A stretch of 64,000 bases of DNA, taken from positions 3,814,068-3,878,067 of the forward strand of contig NZ_KV917381.1 in the NCBI RefSeq assembly GCF_002019795.1. Reading direction: 5' to 3'. Both the position numbers and the translations under genes were made by a program. Below the pieces are notes generated by a model. That model had not been told where the DNA came from and made no database searches. It saw nothing but the letters and a program-made list of their open reading frames with translations. This DNA comes from Bacillus alkalicellulosilyticus (GTDB lineage: Bacteria; Bacillota; Bacilli; Bacillales; Bacillaceae_F). Of this stretch, positions 52,473 to 61,908 are shown in pieces (position 1 is the first letter of the stretch; each line of letters opens with the position of its first letter).

Positions 52473-54884
52473 TTACTCTTCCATGACGACAATAACCGTA
52501 TGAACCTTCCCGTCGTTAAAAATCGGCGCTTTATTTCCTTCGATTTTTTCCCCATCAACCGTAATAGATTTGACACCTTTACTAATGTTGTTTTTGTTAT
52601 GGACCTCTATCTCGTACGTGGCTCCTCTAAAGTACTTGGTCACCTTAAAACCATCCCACGCTTTAGGAATACAAGGATTAATCACTAGTCCGTCGTATGT
52701 TGCCATTATCCCTAAAATATACTTCGTACCTGCCTGATACATCCAAGAAGATGTTCCTGATAACCAAGAGTTACGACCAAGGCCAAACTGAGGATGCTCA
52801 TCCCCTAAAATGTTTTGTGGGTATACATAAGGCTCAATCTCGTATTCATCAATTTTTTCATTTTTGTAAACAGGGTTCACTTGAGAGTAGTATTCAAATG
52901 CTCTGTCTCCATTGCCAACGATCGTTTCTGCCATCATAGCCCATGGATTTGTATGAAGGAAAATACCTCCATTTTCCTTTGCACCTGGTGGGTAAGTCGT
53001 TATTCCACCTTTATTCGGATCAAAGCCATTGAAGCCCGGTGCACTAAGCTTAATTCCATTTTTCGTATTCAATAATTTATTAACGGATTCCAAGGCTATT
53101 TTTGCTCTATCTTCAGGAGCAAAGCCAGATAGGATCGCCCACGATTGACCGTTTACATATATTTTACCATGTTCATTTTTAGAAGAGCCTAAAGGTTCAC
53201 CGTCATGGTCGAAGTAACGAATGTACCATTCGCCATCCCAGCCGACGTTATTTACTACTTCCTTCATCTCAGCATACCATGTTTCATACTGGTCTACTGC
53301 AGCCTGGTCTCCCATAAACGTCATAAGCTCAATCAATTCAAGAAGTGCCTTTCCGTATAAGTGAGCATTAAAAAACGATTCTGCTCCTGTAGGAAGGTTC
53401 ACGGTGTCATTCCAATCCGCAAATCCTAGTAATGGAAGCCCGTGAGCTCCAGTATCATTGCGTGTGAACTCTACTGAACGTTTGATATGTTCAAGCACTG
53501 TACCTGACTCTAGTGGCTTACCTGAACTGTCCTTTTCGTAAAAAGGAATCTCCATATTTAAGAAGTCTGTATTTCCAGTTTCCTTCACATAGGCACAAAC
53601 AGATTGAACGATCCAAAGATGGTCATCTCCGTAATAGTTCGGTCTATCTGGACTTTCTCTTGAGTCCCCTTCGTTCGCTTCCATCGTCGATGCATAGAAC
53701 TGGTGCATTGCGGAACCGTCTCTCTTTTGTGTATGCAATAGCTTTTCAATTAAATCACGTGCATCTTCTGGAAGATTCGGGATAACCCCTAGTACGTCTT
53801 GTGAGCTATCACGGAATCCGATTCCTCTTCCACCAAAGCCTAACTGATAAAGAGATAAATCCCTCGACCAGTTTTTCGTAATATAACATTGTCTTGGATT
53901 ATGGATGTTAAGCAATGTATTCATTTGCTCATCTGGAGTTTCAACCTGAAGCTTGGACAAGTAATTATCCCAGAAGCTAGAAAGTGCTTGGAAGGACTCG
54001 TCTACATTTTTTTCATCTCTATATTTAGCAATAGATTCTTTCTCTTCTGCGATATTGTTGGCTTGGCCAAGTTGGGTGATAATTCTTTTACTTTCGCCTG
54101 GAGCAAGTTCTCCAAGATGATGCATAAGAGCTGCAATATTATCTCCTCTATTGGCTTCGTAATTGCTTAATTCTTCGTGTTGTAAGCTAAGTGGGTTAGC
54201 CCATGTTCCAAACTCATTATCACCTAAGAAGATTTTTCGGTCAGTTTCAAAAGAAGATACTGGATAGTTGGAAGTGAAAAAGTTCACGCTTGTGTCTCGT
54301 TTCATAAAGGCATATTGTGTTAACACCTTTAATCCCTCTTCTTCGACCATTCTTGACTGCATTGTTTGAGGAACCCAGTCTGCATTAGTGAACTGCTTTA
54401 ACGCATCGAAATGGGTATATTCGACAACCGGAATAATATCAAGCTCGACTGTTGTATCTTTAAGATTTGTTACGGTAATATCTCTAATAAGTCTTGGTTC
54501 ATTTTCAGGAACAAACACAGTGATTTCCGTTCTAATCCCATGTATTTCTGAAACATATTTCGAGTAGCCTAGACCTACTCTACATTCATATAAATCATAG
54601 TTATCAAGTGTAGGAACAAAATAAGGAGAAAATGATTGATATCCCCCGTTTTCCTTAATTCTTATGTATGTTGTTTCACCGTTAAATTCATAGCTAGGTA
54701 GTTGTGGTAAATATTTTACGATTCGGTTTAAAGCAGGATCCCCTTTACATATAAGTGAACCGCCCGTTTGATCAACAAAACCACCAAACTTAAGATTTCC
54801 TACATAGTTGATCCATTTCGTTGGTGTTTTTGGATTTGTGATTACGTATTCTCTCGTTGCGTCATTAAAATAACCATATTTCAT
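52473..54884 (-). CDS. GH94 family disaccharide phosphorylase
   Basis: An 803-residue cytosolic phosphorylase that splits a beta-glucoside by phosphate, conserving energy as sugar 1-phosphate. The pattern GRGIGFRDSSQDVLG, the acid-catalyst region ADWNDTVNLP and the phosphate-side HDPN-like C-terminal segment are those of the cellobiose/laminaribiose/chitobiose phosphorylase family; length and fold fit cellobiose phosphorylase best, but specificity is not provable. No sugar transporter gene is nearby. A palindrome lies upstream (54920-54947). AGGAGGG precedes the ATG. Confidence 0.85.
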   Translation of the reverse strand: MKYGYFNDATREYVITNPKTPTKWINYVGNLKFGGFVDQTGGSLICKGDPALNRIVKYLPQLPSYEFNGETTYIRIKENGGYQSFSPYFVPTLDNYDLYECRVGLGYSKYVSEIHGIRTEITVFVPENEPRLIRDITVTNLKDTTVELDIIPVVEYTHFDALKQFTNADWVPQTMQSRMVEEEGLKVLTQYAFMKRDTSVNFFTSNYPVSSFETDRKIFLGDNEFGTWANPLSLQHEELSNYEANRGDNIAALMHHLGELAPGESKRIITQLGQANNIAEEKESIAKYRDEKNVDESFQALSSFWDNYLSKLQVETPDEQMNTLLNIHNPRQCYITKNWSRDLSLYQLGFGGRGIGFRDSSQDVLGVIPNLPEDARDLIEKLLHTQKRDGSAMHQFYASTMEANEGDSRESPDRPNYYGDDHLWIVQSVCAYVKETGNTDFLNMEIPFYEKDSSGKPLESGTVLEHIKRSVEFTRNDTGAHGLPLLGFADWNDTVNLPTGAESFFNAHLYGKALLELIELMTFMGDQAAVDQYETWYAEMKEVVNNVGWDGEWYIRYFDHDGEPLGSSKNEHGKIYVNGQSWAILSGFAPEDRAKIALESVNKLLNTKNGIKLSAPGFNGFDPNKGGITTYPPGAKENGGIFLHTNPWAMMAETIVGNGDRAFEYYSQVNPVYKNEKIDEYEIEPYVYPQNILGDEHPQFGLGRNSWLSGTSSWMYQAGTKYILGIMATYDGLVINPCIPKAWDGFKVTKYFRGATYEIEVHNKNNISKGVKSITVDGEKIEGNKAPIFNDGKVHTVIVVMEE

Positions 54885-54919
54885 TTTGACCCTCCTTAAA
54901 ATACTTCACATTATTAGGT

Positions 54920-54947
54920 TTGTATGCGTTCTCATTAACGTATACAA
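54920..54947. promoter_or_regulatory. Palindromic operator, possibly cre-like, before GH94 gene
   Basis: TTGTATGCGTT, a 6-base spacer CTCATT, then AACGTATACAA: 11-bp arms with a single mismatch. The 14-mer TGTATGCGTTCTCA (54921-54934) also matches the CcpA site TGWAANCGNTNWCA in 13 of 14 positions. Either a LacI-type repressor or CcpA could bind 36-63 bases upstream of the start codon. Confidence 0.55.
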
Positions 54948-54962
54948 GTTAAGTATATAACA

Positions 54963-54997
54963 ACCTTTTAAGATTACAAGCTATCTTAAAAGGTTTC
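54963..54997. terminator. 13-bp hairpin upstream of the GH94 operator
   Basis: AACCTTTTAAGAT pairs perfectly with ATCTTAAAAGGTT around TACAAGCT-like loop. A second hairpin (GCCTGCTTT/AAAGCAGGC) follows at 55013-55050. These may end transcription from fabH. Confidence 0.55.
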
Positions 54998-55066
54998 ACA
55001 AAAAGAACATGGGCCTGCTTTAAAGAGCCACAAAATGTTAAAAAGCAGGCTATATATTAAAAGAAC

Positions 55067-55241
55067 TCACTGTTGTATTGCTAATGGGTGTTGGTCCATA
55101 TATCCTTTATTCACCATGATTTTCATTGTATCCTCAGCATACTTTAATACTTCTGCCATTAATCTACCATACAAGATTTTAAATTTCAGCTGTGCTTAAA
55201 GGTCTATCTCCAAAGAACAAATTCTTGCTTGGTGGGATGCC
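55067..55241 (-). pseudogene. Decayed fragment resembling the DUF3231 C-terminus
   Basis: On the minus strand a short open piece encodes RLMAEVLKYAEDTMKIMVNKGYMDQHPLA, ending in a stop; just upstream another frame encodes GIPPSKNLFFGDRPLSTAEI and then a stop. Together they look like the two ends of the last part of a DUF3231-type protein split by a frameshift. No ribosome site is seen. The surrounding 54998-55338 has no other gene. Confidence 0.45.
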
Positions 55242-55269
55242 ATTTAATTAAAAAAGACCGACTATCACT

Positions 55270-55311
55270 GAGGGTACTGAAAAAGTTCGATTAACTTTTT
55301 ACAGTGGCCTC
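55270..55311. terminator. AAAAAGTT-type hairpin, same family as 19312
   Basis: GAGG, ACTG and AAAAAGTT arms pair with AACTTTTT, CAGT and CCTC (55308-55311). It ends transcription after fabH (minus strand). Confidence 0.65.
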
Positions 55312-55338
55312 TTATCAAATCGGCCCCAAAAGAGTTTG

Positions 55339-56319
55339 CTAATATTTCATTAATAACGATCCCCACACCAATCCTCCGCCAAAAGCGGTTTGCATGACTA
55401 GATCGCCTCTTTTTATCTTGCCACTTTTTACTGATAAATCAAAAGCAAGCGGAATCGTTGCTGAAGAATTATTTCCATAATATTTTATCGTCGAAATGAC
55501 TTTCTCTAACGGGTAATTCAGTTGGTTGGCAACTGCTTCAATAATCCTTTGATTTGCTTGATGAGGAATAATCCAATCTATCTGTTCTTTTTGATAACCT
55601 GAAGCCTCTAACGTTTCCGTTACCGTTTTTGACATCGACTGAACCGCTAATTTAAAAATCTTTCTCCCATCCATTACAATTCCAGGTCCTTCGGCTGTAT
55701 TATTCTTCGGATTCCTACTCCCACCATTAGGCACATATAAACCTTCTAAGTGTTCACCTTTTGAATGAATGGATGAATAAATAATTCCTTCATTTTCGAT
55801 AAATTGATCCGTGCGAGATAAAACAAAAGCACCTGCTCCATCCCCAAATAAGATACAGGTTGAACGATCCGTATAATCCGTGATTTTGGATAAGGTATCG
55901 GCTCCTACTACTAGAACATGTTTGTGCTTTCCTAATTTCACGTACATTTCAGCCACTTGGAGCGCTGTAACAAAGCCAACACATGTTGCATTTACATCAA
56001 AAGACCCGACTTCTCTACACCCTAACCTTTCTTGTAGCTGACAAGCAACAGATGGAAATTGATAATCTGGAGTTACCGTACCTACGACAATAAGATCTAT
56101 ATCTTCTGCCGTTAGCCCCGCATCTTCTATCGCAAGTTTAGCAGCAACATAAGCTAAATCTGACGTTGATTCTGATTCTTCTGTTACTCTTCGTTCGGAA
56201 ATTCCTGTTCTTGTAACAATCCATTCATCGTTCGTTTCAACCATCTTTTCCAAATCAGCATTCGTAAGTCTCTTCTCTGGAACATAAGAGCCTGTGCCAC
56301 TAACGATAGCATTATACAT
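55339..56319 (-). CDS. fabH: Beta-ketoacyl-ACP synthase III
   Basis: Starts fatty-acid synthesis by joining acetyl- or branched acyl-CoA to malonyl-ACP. Catalytic Cys is in DVNATCVGF, His in WIIPHQANQRII and Asn in YGNNSSATIP. Length 326 residues is standard. It is a lone fabH without fabF next to it, as for the B. subtilis FabHB copy. A FapR-like palindrome lies just upstream (56336-56352). GAGGTGAG precedes the ATG. Confidence 0.95.
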   Translation of the reverse strand: MYNAIVSGTGSYVPEKRLTNADLEKMVETNDEWIVTRTGISERRVTEESESTSDLAYVAAKLAIEDAGLTAEDIDLIVVGTVTPDYQFPSVACQLQERLGCREVGSFDVNATCVGFVTALQVAEMYVKLGKHKHVLVVGADTLSKITDYTDRSTCILFGDGAGAFVLSRTDQFIENEGIIYSSIHSKGEHLEGLYVPNGGSRNPKNNTAEGPGIVMDGRKIFKLAVQSMSKTVTETLEASGYQKEQIDWIIPHQANQRIIEAVANQLNYPLEKVISTIKYYGNNSSATIPLAFDLSVKSGKIKRGDLVMQTAFGGGLVWGSLLMKY

Positions 56320-56335
56320 TTACTCACCTCATTAA

Positions 56336-56352
56336 TTATTACCTGGTCATAT
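56336..56352. promoter_or_regulatory. FapR-like operator candidate before fabH
   Basis: TTATTACCTGGTCATAT matches the FapR site TTAGTACCTGGTACTAA in about 13 of 17 positions and keeps the TACCTGGT core. It lies 17 bases upstream of the start codon, directly downstream of a -10-like TATAAT on the minus strand, the expected position for repression. Confidence 0.5.
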
Positions 56353-56490
56353 GAACTGATTATAACATTATATGTGAATTATAGAAAATGGTCATTATGT
56401 CTTAGTTTGGTTTACACATACGGTCTTAGTTTGCGTCTATCCCCAATTTTCTTACTTGAATATTAAAAATAGACATGCTTCTACGTTCAC

Positions 56491-56532
56491 AAAAAAATGT
56501 CCTACTAGGGGCTATAATTCCCTAGTAGGACA
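56491..56532 (-). terminator. Terminator of metK
   Basis: TGTCCTACTAGGG pairs with CCCTAGTAGGACA, followed on the minus strand by a T-run; it lies just after the metK stop codon. Confidence 0.85.
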
Positions 56533-56547
56533 TCCTACTTGTAAATA

Positions 56548-57750
56548 TTATAAAGCTAAACTACGTAATAATTCTGCTTTGTCTGTACGTTCCCATGGAA
56601 GATCAATATCGGTACGACCAAAGTGACCATAGGCAGCTGTTTGCTTATAGATTGGACGACGGAGGTCAAGCATTTTAATAATGCCAGCAGGTCGTAAATC
56701 AAAGTTGTCTCGAACTAAGTCAACAAGAACTTCTTCTGACACCTGTCCCGTACCAAACGTATCAATTGAAATCGAAACCGGCTGTGCTACACCAATCGCA
56801 TACGCAAGTTGAACTTCACATTTATCCGCTAACCCTGCAGCGACAATGTTTTTTGCTACGTAACGAGCCGCATAGGCTGCCGAGCGGTCCACTTTTGTAG
56901 GATCTTTACCTGAGAATGCTCCACCGCCATGTCTTGCATATCCACCGTACGTATCAACAATAATTTTTCTTCCAGTTAAACCAGCATCCCCTTGAGGGCC
57001 ACCGATAACAAAGCGTCCTGTTGGATTGATGAAGTATTTTGTTTCTTCATCAATTAAGTCCTTAGGAACGACTGGGTTAATGACATGTTCTTTTAAATTA
57101 CGTTGAATTTGTTCTAATGTTGTTTCAGGATGGTGCTGTGTTGAAATAACGATCGTGTCAATACGAACAGGTTTGCCTTCTGAATCGTACTCAACTGTTA
57201 CTTGAACTTTTCCGTCTGGTCTTAAATACGGAAGCACTTCATCTTTACGTACTTTCGTTAAACGACGGGCTAACTTATGAGAAAGAGAAATTGGTAAAGG
57301 CATTAATTCTTCTGTTTGGTTATCTGCATAACCGAACATTAATCCTTGGTCTCCTGCACCAATTGCATCAATTTGCTCATCCGTCATTTGGCCTTCACGT
57401 GCCTCTAATGCTTGGTTTACACCTTGTGCAATATCTGGTGATTGCTCATCAATTGAAGTTAATACCGCACACGTTTCATAATCAAATCCATACTTTGCTC
57501 TTGTATAGCCAATAGACTTAATTGTTTCTCTCACAATTTTCGGAATGTCTACATAGGTACTTGTTGTAATTTCTCCAGCAACAAGTACTAATCCAGTAGT
57601 AACCGATGTCTCACAAGCTACACGTGCGTTTGGGTCATTCGTTAAAATTGCATCTAAAATCGCATCGGAAATTTGGTCGCAAATTTTATCGGGATGCCCT
57701 TCCGTTACTGATTCCGACGTAAACAAACGTCGACTTTTCTTCTCTACCAT
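56548..57750 (-). CDS. metK: S-adenosylmethionine synthetase
   Basis: Makes SAM from methionine and ATP. Conserved segments [30 protein letters not shown] and [16 protein letters not shown] are present; 400 residues is standard. The ATG at 57750 follows GGAGGATA; an upstream reading starts at 57774 without support. It is preceded by a SAM-I riboswitch and a sigma-A promoter, so it shuts off when SAM is high. Confidence 0.98.
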   Translation of the reverse strand: MVEKKSRRLFTSESVTEGHPDKICDQISDAILDAILTNDPNARVACETSVTTGLVLVAGEITTSTYVDIPKIVRETIKSIGYTRAKYGFDYETCAVLTSIDEQSPDIAQGVNQALEAREGQMTDEQIDAIGAGDQGLMFGYADNQTEELMPLPISLSHKLARRLTKVRKDEVLPYLRPDGKVQVTVEYDSEGKPVRIDTIVISTQHHPETTLEQIQRNLKEHVINPVVPKDLIDEETKYFINPTGRFVIGGPQGDAGLTGRKIIVDTYGGYARHGGGAFSGKDPTKVDRSAAYAARYVAKNIVAAGLADKCEVQLAYAIGVAQPVSISIDTFGTGQVSEEVLVDLVRDNFDLRPAGIIKMLDLRRPIYKQTAAYGHFGRTDIDLPWERTDKAELLRSLAL

Positions 57751-57859
57751 TAAACAGTATCCTCCTTCGCACACCTAAGTAAAAAAGATATTCTAACTTA
57801 GCATGCACTAAAATTTGATACGGCACTCATCCGAATGAAAACGTTGCAGTGTATATACC

Positions 57860-58024
57860 ATAAAACCCTTTTCCTAATATGAGGAAAAGGGTGGAAGTAT
57901 CACCTTTCGCCTCTTATCTTCCAAGACATTGTCCTGCAGGTTAGCACCTTTCCACCAAAAAGAAGCGTTAGTGTTGGTTGCTGGGTTTCATCGGGCCTGT
58001 CCCTCCACCGACTCGGGATAAGAG
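57860..58024 (-). promoter_or_regulatory. SAM-I riboswitch (S-box) with terminator
   Basis: On the minus strand the aptamer runs from CTCTTATC (58024) to GATAAGAG (57911) with GGTGGAGGGAC, GATGAAACC, CAGCAACC and GGTGCTAA boxes of the S-box. The terminator (CCCTTTTCCT/AGGAAAAGGG, 57866-57891) follows before metK. Confidence 0.97.
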
Positions 58025-58039
58025 TTCCGTTCGCGACAT

Positions 58040-58068
58040 ATGATATCGTAGTTAAAGAAAGATGTCAA
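58040..58068 (-). promoter_or_regulatory. metK promoter
   Basis: TTGACA (58068-58063) and TATCAT (58045-58040) on the minus strand with a 17-base spacer, just upstream of the S-box. Confidence 0.8.
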
Positions 58069-58112
58069 CCTTTGGTGATTGACATCTTCGGAATTTGTCA
58101 AATTGGTTTTTA

Positions 58113-58421
58113 TTAATAAGGGGTGCGATGATTATTCTGGTTCCTGATTTCCTCAGCTTCTCTTTCTTCTTCTCGGATTTGCATCCTCATTAGTTCCCTT
58201 TCATTATCTCTTGGTTTCACTTGACTATATACCCCACTAGCCGTTAAACCGATAATCAAAGCAACTAATAACTCGCTTCCCCAGTCACGTGGAATGAACC
58301 ATAATATTGAAGCAATCCCTATTGCTAATAATGCTCGATATCTTTTTTCTATGGAAAATGCGTTTCCGATAACTGTTACTAACGCTGCGACAACAGCAGC
58401 CAATGTCCCAAGGTCAAACAT
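58113..58421 (-). CDS. Small membrane protein, holin-like
   Basis: About 102 residues from the ATG at 58421 (MFDLGTLAAVVAALVTVIGNAFSI). Two to three short hydrophobic helices and a charged, coiled C-terminal tail (ELMRMQIREEEREAEEIRNQNN) look like a phage-type holin or small membrane anchor; LLVALIIGLTASGVYSQVK supports the holin guess. No other phage genes are near. An alternative start at 58436 adds five residues. Confidence 0.55.
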   Translation of the reverse strand: MFDLGTLAAVVAALVTVIGNAFSIEKRYRALLAIGIASILWFIPRDWGSELLVALIIGLTASGVYSQVKPRDNERELMRMQIREEEREAEEIRNQNNHRTPY

Positions 58422-58534
58422 CGTTACACCTTCCATGAAGAATCCCCTCCTTCTCTATTGCTATCGTATGCAACATTTTGAGAAAGAGTAACACTAAATC
58501 TGTGGACATAGTAAAAGTTTTTCATAAGCCAACG

Positions 58535-59314
58535 CTACTGTTTCTTCATCCACACAGTTACTTTTTTTACAATCAAGCTGTTAAACGGTTCAGGAAAATG
58601 ATGAGTGAATGTGGGATAATACCACCTCTCATATTCTTTGCTTGCTTTATGTAATGCCTGTTCTAATCGTAACGCATGTTTAAAAGATACATGCTCGTCT
58701 TCGATTCCATGGATAATGCAAACGGGAGCCGTAAGTTTTTTCACTTCAGAAAGAGGGGTTCTCGACACATAGCGTTCAGGATATTTTGTAACGGATCCAC
58801 CTACAACTCTTTTCATCATTCTGCGAAGATCGACTCGTTCCTCATACGTTAGCAACATATCTGATACGCCATTCCAACACGTAACAGTAGCAACTTCTGG
58901 ACGTAAAATGGCTGTAAATAACGCCATAACTCCACCTCGCGAAAACCCAAGAACGTGAATTTGACCCGATATTTTCGGCTGAGCCAATAAGACATCAACA
59001 CTATATACAGCATCATAACGGTCTTCCCCGGCAAAATCCTCTCTTCCTTCACCCCCTTTATTTCCTCGATAAAAAGGAGCAAAGACTATAAACCCCTCAG
59101 CTGCATATTGCATAATTCGTTCAATTCGAACCATTCCAACGTTTTTTAGTCCACCACGCAAATAAAGCAAGCCTGGCAGTTTGCCAGCTTGCATAGGTTC
59201 TACGAGATACCCTTTTACCTTAAGGCCTTGACTGACATAAGTCACGATCTGAAGCTTTAATTTTGGATCTGACGAAGGTAATTCAACCTGATCAATAATT
59301 TCTCCATCCATCAA
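58535..59314 (-). CDS. ytmA: Prolyl-oligopeptidase-like hydrolase YtmA
   Basis: A 259-residue alpha/beta hydrolase. The nucleophile elbow is GFSRGGV and the catalytic His is in FTHHFPEP near the C-terminus, with HGIEDEHV preceding it as the Asp segment. The substrate is unknown (peptide or ester). It lies between metK region and ytkD, as in B. subtilis, and GGAGG lies before the start. Its start is ten bases from the ytkD stop. Confidence 0.82.
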   Translation of the reverse strand: MMDGEIIDQVELPSSDPKLKLQIVTYVSQGLKVKGYLVEPMQAGKLPGLLYLRGGLKNVGMVRIERIMQYAAEGFIVFAPFYRGNKGGEGREDFAGEDRYDAVYSVDVLLAQPKISGQIHVLGFSRGGVMALFTAILRPEVATVTCWNGVSDMLLTYEERVDLRRMMKRVVGGSVTKYPERYVSRTPLSEVKKLTAPVCIIHGIEDEHVSFKHALRLEQALHKASKEYERWYYPTFTHHFPEPFNSLIVKKVTVWMKKQ

Positions 59315-59324
59315 GACCCTCCTC

Positions 59325-59792
59325 CTAAATCAGTTCCATCTTTTGTAACATCCGTAAAGATTGTTGTAGTACATCATCTTTCATTATAAAACTAAATTCG
59401 TCGGCGGCTTGAATGTGCGCTGGGAGTGTTTCAAGCAATAATGGACCTTTTGTTTCAAAGTAAGATTCCATTTCTTCTATTTCTTTAATGTCCGCATAAA
59501 AGATGGTTTTAATAATTTCTTGGTCCTGTAGTACTTTATATTGACCTATATAAATGAGTGTAGCTACGATAGCTCCAGTTTCTTCATAGACCTCTCGAAG
59601 TGCTGCTTCCTCAGCTGTCTCACCATGTTCTACTTTGCCTCCTGGAAATTCAAATCCTCTCAGTGGGTGTTTAGTAAGAAGCCATTTGTGTTGATAACGG
59701 CAAATGACCCACACATGACCAGGAGTAAGCGAGAATGGTTGTTCAAAAGTTAAATGAACAGTATGTTTATAATTATCCTTAAACGTTATCAT
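59325..59792 (-). CDS. ytkD: Nudix hydrolase YtkD
   Basis: A 155-residue Nudix protein. The Nudix box GGKVEHGETAEEAALREV followed by YEETGA matches G-x5-E-x7-RE-x2-EE-x-G. B. subtilis YtkD (RppH-like) removes pyrophosphate from mRNA 5' ends and from oxidised nucleotides (family knowledge). It lies directly upstream of ytmA (10 bases), so they are probably one unit. Confidence 0.88.
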   Translation of the reverse strand: MITFKDNYKHTVHLTFEQPFSLTPGHVWVICRYQHKWLLTKHPLRGFEFPGGKVEHGETAEEAALREVYEETGAIVATLIYIGQYKVLQDQEIIKTIFYADIKEIEEMESYFETKGPLLLETLPAHIQAADEFSFIMKDDVLQQSLRMLQKMELI

Positions 59793-59859
59793 CGCATTTC
59801 CCTCACATACCTAATAATGCCTTATTGTAATAGTCAGCTCCCTCTTTGTCCACTCAAAG

Positions 59860-61053
59860 CTAGTCCTCATCAGGTTTTATTGCAAAAACAGCAATAAATA
59901 GAGCCACTACACAAATGAGCGTATTCGAAAGAAACAGAACTGCATGTGATATTTTCATCAACACTGCGAAGACAGGAGGTCCAACTGCAACTCCTACAAA
60001 TCGCATACTACTATAAACAGAAGTAATCGTACCCCGTTGTTCTTTTTTAATTCCTTCTGTTACTAACGCATCTAGACTAGGAAGAGCAATACCTATCCCA
60101 ATGCCACTTGCGACTAAGGCGGTCAGTAAAATATAGATATCTTTTGAAAAAGAGATAGAAAACACGGAAACTGTTAGTAAGCCAAGACCAATGACGGTCA
60201 TCCATTTCATCAATGGTTTTTCTTCCCCAATTCCTTTTCCTGTAATATATGATGATAAACATAACGCCGCCAATGGAATGGCTAGAATTATCCCTTTTTT
60301 AATTCCGTCTATCCCATGCTCATCCTCTAACATCGTCGACAAATAAAAAAGGACACCAAAAATAACAAACATACAAATGCAACCGATGATAAAAATAGCA
60401 TATAACCATCGTCCGTTATTTTTGAATATCGTTTTTATTGAGTGTAAAAACTCTTTTAATGCTACTGGTTTCTTTGTGTTTTTTGGCGTTTTCACTAAAA
60501 AAAGCATCATAATTATCGAAATCACACAAAACACTGGAAAGGCAAAGAACGGCAAAAACCATACTACCGTTGCTAAAGCTGCACCTAAAATAGGACTTAA
60601 CACCTTACCAAAGGTATTCGATGTTTCAACTACACCTAGTCCTTTACTAACGTCACTTTCTTTCGGAAAGATATCTCCAACTAATGGCAACACAATCGGA
60701 AAAGAACCGGCTGCTCCGATCCCTTGTAAAAATCGACCAAAGATAATGTATTTATAAGGATCATCCATTTGCCAAGAAGCAAAACCTGCGATTAAACCAC
60801 CGATTCCAGCTAAAAATAAACTAGGAATAATTATGACTTTTCTACCTAATCGGTCTGAAAGATACCCGGCAAACGGGATACAGATGATAGCTACTACAGA
60901 ATATACTGTAATGAGCATACTTACCTGTAACGATGAGATTTGTAATTCTTTTTCAATTGCTGGTAATACTGGTATAAGCATTGAATTCCCAAGTGTCATC
61001 ACAAGTGGAATGGATGCAATTGAGATTAAATCCCATGTTTTCTTGTCCTCCAT
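59860..61053 (-). CDS. MFS transporter (DHA1-like efflux)
   Basis: A 397-residue, 12-helix major facilitator protein. The motif-A loop between helices 2 and 3 is GYLSDRLGRKVI, and GRFLQGIGAAGSFPIVLPL is the motif C-like segment of drug-proton antiporters. Substrate unknown. It lies alone; GGAAGGTAATGG at the start contains the ribosome site. Confidence 0.85.
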   Translation of the reverse strand: MEDKKTWDLISIASIPLVMTLGNSMLIPVLPAIEKELQISSLQVSMLITVYSVVAIICIPFAGYLSDRLGRKVIIIPSLFLAGIGGLIAGFASWQMDDPYKYIIFGRFLQGIGAAGSFPIVLPLVGDIFPKESDVSKGLGVVETSNTFGKVLSPILGAALATVVWFLPFFAFPVFCVISIIMMLFLVKTPKNTKKPVALKEFLHSIKTIFKNNGRWLYAIFIIGCICMFVIFGVLFYLSTMLEDEHGIDGIKKGIILAIPLAALCLSSYITGKGIGEEKPLMKWMTVIGLGLLTVSVFSISFSKDIYILLTALVASGIGIGIALPSLDALVTEGIKKEQRGTITSVYSSMRFVGVAVGPPVFAVLMKISHAVLFLSNTLICVVALFIAVFAIKPDED

Positions 61054-61160
61054 TACCTTCCCTCACTTTCAGGTCATTTTCTTAGTATCCTTTCTGGTGA
61101 GTTTTCTATACTAGGAAAACACCACCCCCCTACGAATAGACTGATGGGCTGAGGGAGTAT

Positions 61161-61192
61161 GAAAAAAATCTAGCCTGAGAGCTGGCTAGATT
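61161..61192 (-). terminator. Terminator of ywpF
   Basis: AATCTAGCC pairs with GGCTAGATT, followed on the minus strand by TTTTTTTC; it overlaps the ywpF stop codon. Confidence 0.8.
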
Positions 61193-61673
61193 AAAAAGTA
61201 CCTTGTGACTTTACTTGGTTATAAATATCATCGATAAGACGTTGCATCGCTACTCCACGTTCACCTTTTCGCTTTTTGAACTCATGCAATAAATCCTTAC
61301 CTGAAATTCCTTCATCGACAATCCCGTGAAGGATTAAATCAATGATTTCATCTCGATTTATTGCGATATGGCCTTCTAATAAGACACTCGTCTTTTCTGT
61401 TAGGTCCGTCATTTTTTGAACTTTAGCAACCATTGTAGCAGGATAGTTCTTTTCACTTGTTATAACAACTTCAATTAGGATATTTTTATCGTGTTCATAG
61501 ACATCTGTGAATTTGTCAGCACCGCTATTAGTCACAACCGCATCAATTAACCACTTTTTTCCGTTGTCGTCCACATCAATAATTAACCCATCTTCAACCG
61601 GGATATTTTCTTGACTGACCCCATTTTCATGACCCTCTAACACTCTCAATGAAAAAAGCCGATACGTTTTCAA
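61191..61673 (-). CDS. ywpF: YwpF-like protein
   Basis: A 160-residue soluble protein starting MKTYRLFSLRVLEGHENGV. It resembles YwpF of Bacillus, a conserved protein of unknown function. The sequence is beta-rich in the N-terminal two-thirds and has a basic C-terminal helix (LLHEFKKRKGERGVAMQRL). No ligand or catalytic site is obvious. Confidence 0.7.
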   Translation of the reverse strand: MKTYRLFSLRVLEGHENGVSQENIPVEDGLIIDVDDNGKKWLIDAVVTNSGADKFTDVYEHDKNILIEVVITSEKNYPATMVAKVQKMTDLTEKTSVLLEGHIAINRDEIIDLILHGIVDEGISGKDLLHEFKKRKGERGVAMQRLIDDIYNQVKSQGTF

Positions 61674-61714
61674 CGTGTCAACACACCTTTCAGCTAGTAC
61701 ACATATTCCTTTTA

Positions 61715-61858
61715 TTAAGAACTTTTCATTCTCTTATAAAGTTCTTCCGTCTTTCGAAGTTCCACCCAATTTAACAATTGCAATTCCTTTGCTGTTAAAT
61801 CTCGGCCTAGTTTACGTTTCATTTCAAAGACAAGTTCCCGGTACAATTGTAAGGACAT
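61715..61858 (-). CDS. Very small conserved-looking protein (47 residues)
   Basis: An open frame of 47 codons (MSLQLYRELVFEMKRKLGRD to RMKSS) with AAAGGA eight bases before the ATG. It is helical and charged, without hydrophobic stretch. The codon use and ribosome site look real, but I cannot assign a family. It lies between ywpF and sda, in the same direction as both. Confidence 0.6.
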   Translation of the reverse strand: MSLQLYRELVFEMKRKLGRDLTAKELQLLNWVELRKTEELYKRMKSS

Positions 61859-61908
61859 ATAATTTTCCTTTCCATTATAAATTAGAACTCAGTTAACCTA
61901 GTTTAGTA

